Shown here: piece after piece, positions 60,668-64,000 of the stretch
How positions within the stretch are numbered: the stretch's first letter is position 1
Layout: the number at the start of each line of letters is the position of its first letter
Source: Chondrilla cf. caribensis
Taxonomy: Eukaryota > Porifera > Demospongiae > Chondrillida > Chondrillidae
Direction of reading: 5' to 3'
Length of the DNA stretch: 64,000 nucleotides
NCBI GenBank assembly: GCA_964020155.1
Contig: OZ026567.1
Location: 3,962,350-4,026,349 of the forward strand
Notes under the pieces: model-generated
Told to the model about the DNA's origin: nothing
Database searches by the model: none
What the model saw: only the letters and a program-made list of their open reading frames with translations
Translations under genes and position numbers: made by a program

Positions 60668-63530
60668 GAATTCTCTCTACATTCACAGGATGTCACAGTC
60701 CTCAGCTTATCGAGGAACCCTTCTTTCAAGGAGGATAAGAAGAACGGAGACAGCTTCGAGGATGCCCAATCCTGCGAGTTCATCTGTCCTGTCACCGGAC
60801 TGGAGATGACTGGGATATACAGGTCAGTACACAGGAGCCAGTACTGTCTACATCCACATACAGTACACAGGAGCCAGTACTGTCTACATCCACATACAGT
60901 ACACTGTACTATATTCTGTACACTTGTACATACATACAGTACACTATACTATATTCTGTACACTTGTACATACATACAGTACACTATACTATATTCTGTA
61001 CACTTGTACATACATACAGTACACTATACAATATTCTGTCCACTTGTACGTACATACAGTACACTGTAATATGTTCTGTCCACTTGTACATACATGTACA
61101 ATATACTGTACTATATTCTGTCCACCTGTACATATGTACAATACACTGTAGTATATTCTGTACACTTTACATACGTACATACGGTACACTGTAGGTATAT
61201 TCTGTACACCTGTACATACATACGGTACACTGTACTATACTCTGTCCACTTGTACGTACATACGGTACACTGTACTATATTTTGTCTGCTTGTACATACA
61301 TACGTACAGTACACAGGAACCAGGGTATATCATGTCTACATGTTATGTACAGTCCAACTTGCTTAGCAAGTACCTTGAAAGGCACACCAAATCTGTACTT
61401 CTTATCAGAGGTACTTGCTACTAACCTACTATCAGTACCGGCTGACATAGTGTACATGAGCTAGGGACTGAGTGAGGTGTATGTGTATACAGAAGTATGT
61501 ACTAACCAGGGTATTTACTAAGCAAGCTACACTGTATGTACTAACCAGGGTACTTACTAAGCAAATTACACTGTATGTACTAACCTGGGTACTTACTAAG
61601 CAAGGTACGCTGTATGTACCAACCAGGATACTTACTAAGCAAGCTACACTGTACGTATTAACCAGGGTACTTACTAAGCAAGCTGTTCTGTGCAATATCT
61701 TTCATACTTATTGAAAACACTGAGGATTCTGCTAAACATCTTAAGCTCAAGTTCGTCTCAATTTGTGTCCATTCAGAGATGTACTGTGTTCACCTCACAT
61801 GTATCATGTTGTACTAATTTACATACAATGATGCATGCATGTATGTGTATAATGTTAGTACACTACAAGGTGCATGCCACCCGGTGATAATGGAAACCAC
61901 AAGTATTGAATATATGAATACGACCCATATATAAAGAACATGCACCCAATTGGTTGTGGGGTGACCGCTCATCATGCGAAGTGAATACCATTCCCCTGAG
62001 CCAGTGTGTTTGAGTGGTTGCTCCGCCCCTTTCATCATTTTGCCACGCCCACTGTTCAACTTAATCAAAACAGCACCCTTGAGTGGACCTGTACCCTACA
62101 TGTATGTGCTAATATTTGCAGTATGTGCATGTATTTTCCCAATCAATACTGGACTGCAGTTTAGTGTTTCACTGAAGGTTGAATCTCTGAAGCTGACTTC
62201 TTTCAAATGAATGGAGATAGTATTTGTAAATCCATGTAAAGTTATTCATTAATTCAACAGGAATAAGGTCCTGAGAATGGAGGAGTGTTTCCATGCAACA
62301 CCCCGCTGTACACTCACAGGTCCTAGACTTTGTTAGTATCAAAGCAGTCCTTGCCTTATTGATGACCAAAGGCGAGGATTTCACCACTCTGTACCAGCAC
62401 TCTTAGGTTGACTGGATCTGTTTAAACATAAATGAAGTAGATACATGTGTATGTAATAGTAACGGTCGGAGCATAGGTGATTTACAGTAGCTGAGACTGT
62501 ATGGAATTGAAGTATAAGTATATAATCTGGTGTTCGATGGTACGTATGTCTTTTGTACAAATGCATAGTGAACCACTCGTTATATGTTGGCATAGTATAC
62601 GTACGTACGTATGAATGCACAGTATATGGCTGTAAATATGATATACAGTGGAACCTCTGTAATACAAACCTCTGAAATGTGGAAACCTCTGTAATGAGGA
62701 CACCATTCTGTGTCCCAGTGTAGTACTGAAGTGTATAAAATGACCTCTCAATAGAGGAAACCTCTGTATTAAGGACTAAAATTAAGGTCCCAAAGTGTCC
62801 TTAATAGAGAGATTCCAGTGTATACGTAGTTTGTATAATCACCTTGTTCCATCATTTCATCCTCGCAGGTTCATTTTTCTGAGAACATGTGGGTGTGTGT
62901 TTTCCGAGAGGGCACTGAAAGAGGCACCTTCCGAGAACTGTCACAAGTGTGGGAAGCCCTTCTCTGCTGGAGATGTTCTTGTGATAAACGGAGAAGAAGA
63001 CGATCTGAAGAGACAGCAAGAAATCATGGAGGAAGCAAAGAAGCAGTCGAAAGTAGCTAAGGTTTGTGATGTGAGGACGGTCTGTGAATTACACACAAGT
63101 TTGTTTCTTGTTTAGTTGACAGCTCAATGAAATATACCCTAGAAACTCATGGAGACAAACTGCCTTAGGAGATCTTTGTTTGGTTTGCTGTGGTGGTAGG
63201 CATGTGATTAGCAAGTCTTGATAAGAAGGAAATTTGACAACAAGAGCTAATTCGCTGTGTGTAGTTTTCCTTACTGAGTTTTGATGCTGTGGTAGAATAC
63301 ATACACATACTCACGTGTTGATATATGTACGTATATGCAACATTTGGTACTTTCTGGGTACTTTGCAAAGTAGTCTTGGGGCTAAAGGTTTTCCCCAGTT
63401 TGAATAAGATTCCCTATCCTATCCTATCCTAGCACAAGTGGAGAATAGTGAATTTAGCACCGCTGATATATATGCACAGAGTACACACACACGAATGCAC
63501 ACATGTGCATCTGTGCGCACGCACACGCAC

Positions 63531-63594
<64 letters not shown>

Positions 63595-64000
63595 ACACAG
63601 TGTACTATTAATCATTTACATATTATTTGCCCCAACCTACAGAAGAAAAGAAAGGCTGCCGAACCAAAGGAGACAATAGACAACGATGAAGAAAGCTCCA
63701 TTCCAAGTGAAAAGAAAACAAAGCCAAACGCACAAGTCAACGGTGACCAAGAAGACATTATCCCTGTGCCAAATGGTGTTAAACTCAATGGAGCACAGGC
63801 CCTCAAAGTTGAGAAAAAGCCCTCAAAAATTTCCAGTTCTACAGTCAAGGGAAGTGCGAAACGTGTGGTAGACTCAGTGACCAAGAGTCTCTCCAACCAG
63901 AAGACAATCGCAGAAGACCCCAGCGCAAGGAAAGTGTACAAGTCCATCTTCACGTCTTCCCAGAGCAGAGACAAGCAAGCCCACTGGGTCACGTTCAACG
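53037..64000 (+). CDS. RTF2: RTF2, replication termination factor 2 homologue (3' end beyond window)
   Basis: Exons 53037-53105, 53577-53756, 60689-60822, 62869-63061 and 63643-64000 (open at the edge) splice in consistent phase. The protein starts MGCDGGSIPKR like animal RTF2, has the first RING-like half (WRHCAISSQTLREPIVACYLGNLYNKE, shown here by its start and end at 53611 and 53689), then FICPVTGLEM and the CGCVFSERALKE and CHKCGKPF motifs, followed by a Lys-rich, low-complexity tail ending near QAHWVTF, close to the human C-terminus. RTF2 is a nuclear replisome-associated protein removed by DDI1/2 and the proteasome during replication stress. Intron 2 (6.9 kb) hosts two minus-strand genes. 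Only the last few codons should be missing. Confidence 0.92.
53912..54068. mobile_element. Tc1/pogo-like MITE in RTF2 intron 2
   Basis: TACAGTAAATTCTCGTTAAT at the left and ATTAATGAGTATTCACTGTA at the right form inverted ends with TA borders. A more degraded partner lies at about 53780-53910. The rest of 53757-54619 is ACGT-rich simple sequence without a gene. Confidence 0.65.
54620..55762 (-). CDS. Chitin/polysaccharide deacetylase (CE4 family), intact, intronless
   Basis: A single exon of 380 residues with a clear signal peptide (MLKTVFAVVLFCVFYTVVKG), so probably secreted. The CE4 motifs are present: SFDDS (motif 1; the first Asp is the general base, the second binds metal), HSVTH (motif 2, the two zinc-binding His), and GYRAPYL (motif 3). 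A Cys-rich N-terminal segment and a C-terminal Cys cluster (CITTCPPHYPDIGNP) suggest disulfides. CE4 enzymes remove N-acetyl groups from chitin or related glycans; the exact substrate is not shown here. A TATA-like motif (CATATAAGG) lies about 55 bp upstream. The gene is nested antisense in RTF2 intron 2. The absence of introns may reflect retroposition or an ancient intronless ancestor. Confidence 0.9.
   Translation of the reverse strand: MLKTVFAVVLFCVFYTVVKGDPAKECIPSECKLPACHCAGQDIPGGLSPDQTPQIVVISFDDSLRVQDYDTYFSKILAGRKNPNGCNIPWTFFVRHYYTSYALVEDLYAKGHEIADHSVTHRTPESWWTNATEAELAEEIVDQKDMFINWANIPKEEVIGYRAPYLASSENGTKALYSNGFTYDCSMPTSTYYWPFTLDYKSPLCSLPAICPTDAYPGLWIIPNIVYQQKNGEPCNMLDACTDVQTEQDWYDLMWDNFEKHYNGNRAPFGLFAHSALFIRDINETTVVPAYKAFLDKLATMKDVYIVTMTQLIQWVKQPTPLDEIASFAPWQCPQRPAPRCDYQHPTSCRYETSEGEKYLFTCITTCPPHYPDIGNPSGN
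56401..56483. repeat. 30-bp inverted repeat (hairpin)
   Basis: Arms 56401-56430 and 56454-56483 (TTTATTGCACCAA and TTGGTGCAATAAA ends, with CAGCAGCTGAC cores) are complementary apart from about three positions around a 23-bp loop. It probably represents two copies of a mobile-element end, head to head. Confidence 0.8.
56967..57149. mobile_element. pogo/Tigger-like MITE
   Basis: CACAGTGGAACCTC at the left and GAGGTTCCACTGTA at the right form inverted ends; the interior is non-coding. Confidence 0.7.
57343..57417. repeat. (CA)n microsatellite
   Basis: Perfect CA dinucleotide tract in RTF2 intron 2. Confidence 0.95.
58321..58735. repeat. 150-bp tandem repeat, about 2.8 units
   Basis: Units begin CAGGTCSAGCACATTC at 58321, 58471 and 58621, each with TCAACACTGAGTGTCGTTGA, which is itself partly palindromic. 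The last unit is shortened. Confidence 0.95.
59110..60255 (-). pseudogene. CE4 deacetylase-like gene, active site lost and one stop codon
   Basis: Single-exon paralogue of the gene at 54620, with a signal peptide and the same Cys framework and length (about 381 codons). A TAG at 59599-59601 replaces the Trp codon of the YPGLW motif, splitting it into 218 and about 162 residues. Independently, the catalytic residues have changed: the FDD of motif 1 is VNE, and the HSVTH of motif 2 is NTVTQ, so both zinc-binding His and the catalytic Asp are gone. GFRAPYL (motif 3) is kept. The rest of the frame is open, which suggests the protein was maintained as a non-enzymatic chitin-binding-like form before the stop arose, or that the stop is an allele or sequencing error. 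A TATA-like GATATAAAA lies about 55 bp upstream. Confidence 0.85.
60580..60662. repeat. (CA)n microsatellite before RTF2 exon 3
   Basis: CA tract ending 26 bp upstream of the exon 3 acceptor. Confidence 0.95.
60830..61310. repeat. 40-bp minisatellite in RTF2 intron 3
   Basis: About twelve imperfect units of TACACTRTACTATATTCTGT plus CACTTGTACATACATACAG, preceded by two units with GGAGCCAGTACTGTCTACAT. Confidence 0.9.
61493..61690. repeat. 39/40-bp minisatellite in RTF2 intron 3
   Basis: Five units of TGTACTAACCAGGGTACTTA followed by CTAAGCAAGCTACACTG. The rest of the intron up to 62868 holds no recognised gene. Confidence 0.9.
62644..62822. mobile_element. pogo/Tigger-like MITE in RTF2 intron 3
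   Basis: TACAGTGGAACCTCTGTAAT at the left and a matching inverted end finishing CCAGTGTA at the right; TA borders. It ends 46 bp before exon 4. Confidence 0.7.
63524..63592. repeat. (CA)n microsatellite before RTF2 exon 5
   Basis: CA tract in intron 4, about 50 bp upstream of the exon 5 acceptor. The intron also has a (CCTAT)n run near 63413. Confidence 0.95.

Overview
The window looks like nuclear DNA of an early-branching invertebrate animal, and my best guess is a demosponge. Coding exons are separated by GT-AG introns, (CA)n/(GT)n microsatellites are very abundant, and DNA-transposon and LINE debris is common. Three animal gene types are recognisable: RTF2, the 3' end of a USP9X-type deubiquitinase, and a local expansion of ankyrin-ROC-COR genes with CARD and Death domains. 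The phylum assignment is inference; nothing in the window proves it.

From position 1 to about 52.5 kb the window is a tandem array of segmental duplications. Its core is a family of minus-strand genes encoding ankyrin repeats, a ROC GTPase, a COR domain, a Thr/Pro repeat linker, a CARD and a Death domain. Copy 0 (1-165) is cut by the window edge. Copies 1 (10441-15895), 2 (17859-22432), 3 (29487-33938) and 4 (38854-43754) have closing reading frames of 1549, 1387, 1353 and 1256 residues. Copy 5 (46147-50403) carries a 38-bp deletion that stops translation inside the CARD. The architecture resembles DAPK1 without its kinase, and in logic resembles an NLR receptor in which a ROC-COR switch replaces NACHT.

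Three junctions in the array share one odd composition: a truncated Death-domain exon, then the promoter and first exon of RTF2, then 3' exons of a USP9X-like gene. The simplest reading is an ancestral order USP9X(+), ANK-ROC-COR gene(-), helical-bundle gene(-), RTF2(+), duplicated repeatedly with breakpoints in USP9X and in RTF2 intron 1. The RTF2 exon-1 copies at 6869, 26376 and 35863 are decayed; the functional one is at 53037. Fragments of a companion gene, which encodes long helices flanking a Gly/Ala-rich hydrophobic hairpin, lie beside several copies (2260, 22819, 24803, 34523, 51535). All of them carry lesions or are partial.

From 53.0 kb to the right edge lies the real RTF2 gene (plus strand, five exons, last one open at the edge). 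Its 6.9-kb second intron holds two intronless minus-strand genes of the CE4 polysaccharide (chitin) deacetylase family. One is intact (54620-55762). The other (59110-60255) has lost its metal ligands and catalytic acid and carries a stop codon.

Mobile elements include a hAT-like MITE with an 8-bp target duplication (617-1170), a 3.2-kb insertion holding the 3' part of a LINE reverse transcriptase (3483-6661), a second MITE inside an intron of copy 4, several pogo/Tigger-like MITEs, and a decayed DUF3504 (Crypton/QRICH1-like) relic at 45459-45740. No rRNA, tRNA or CRISPR locus was recognised.
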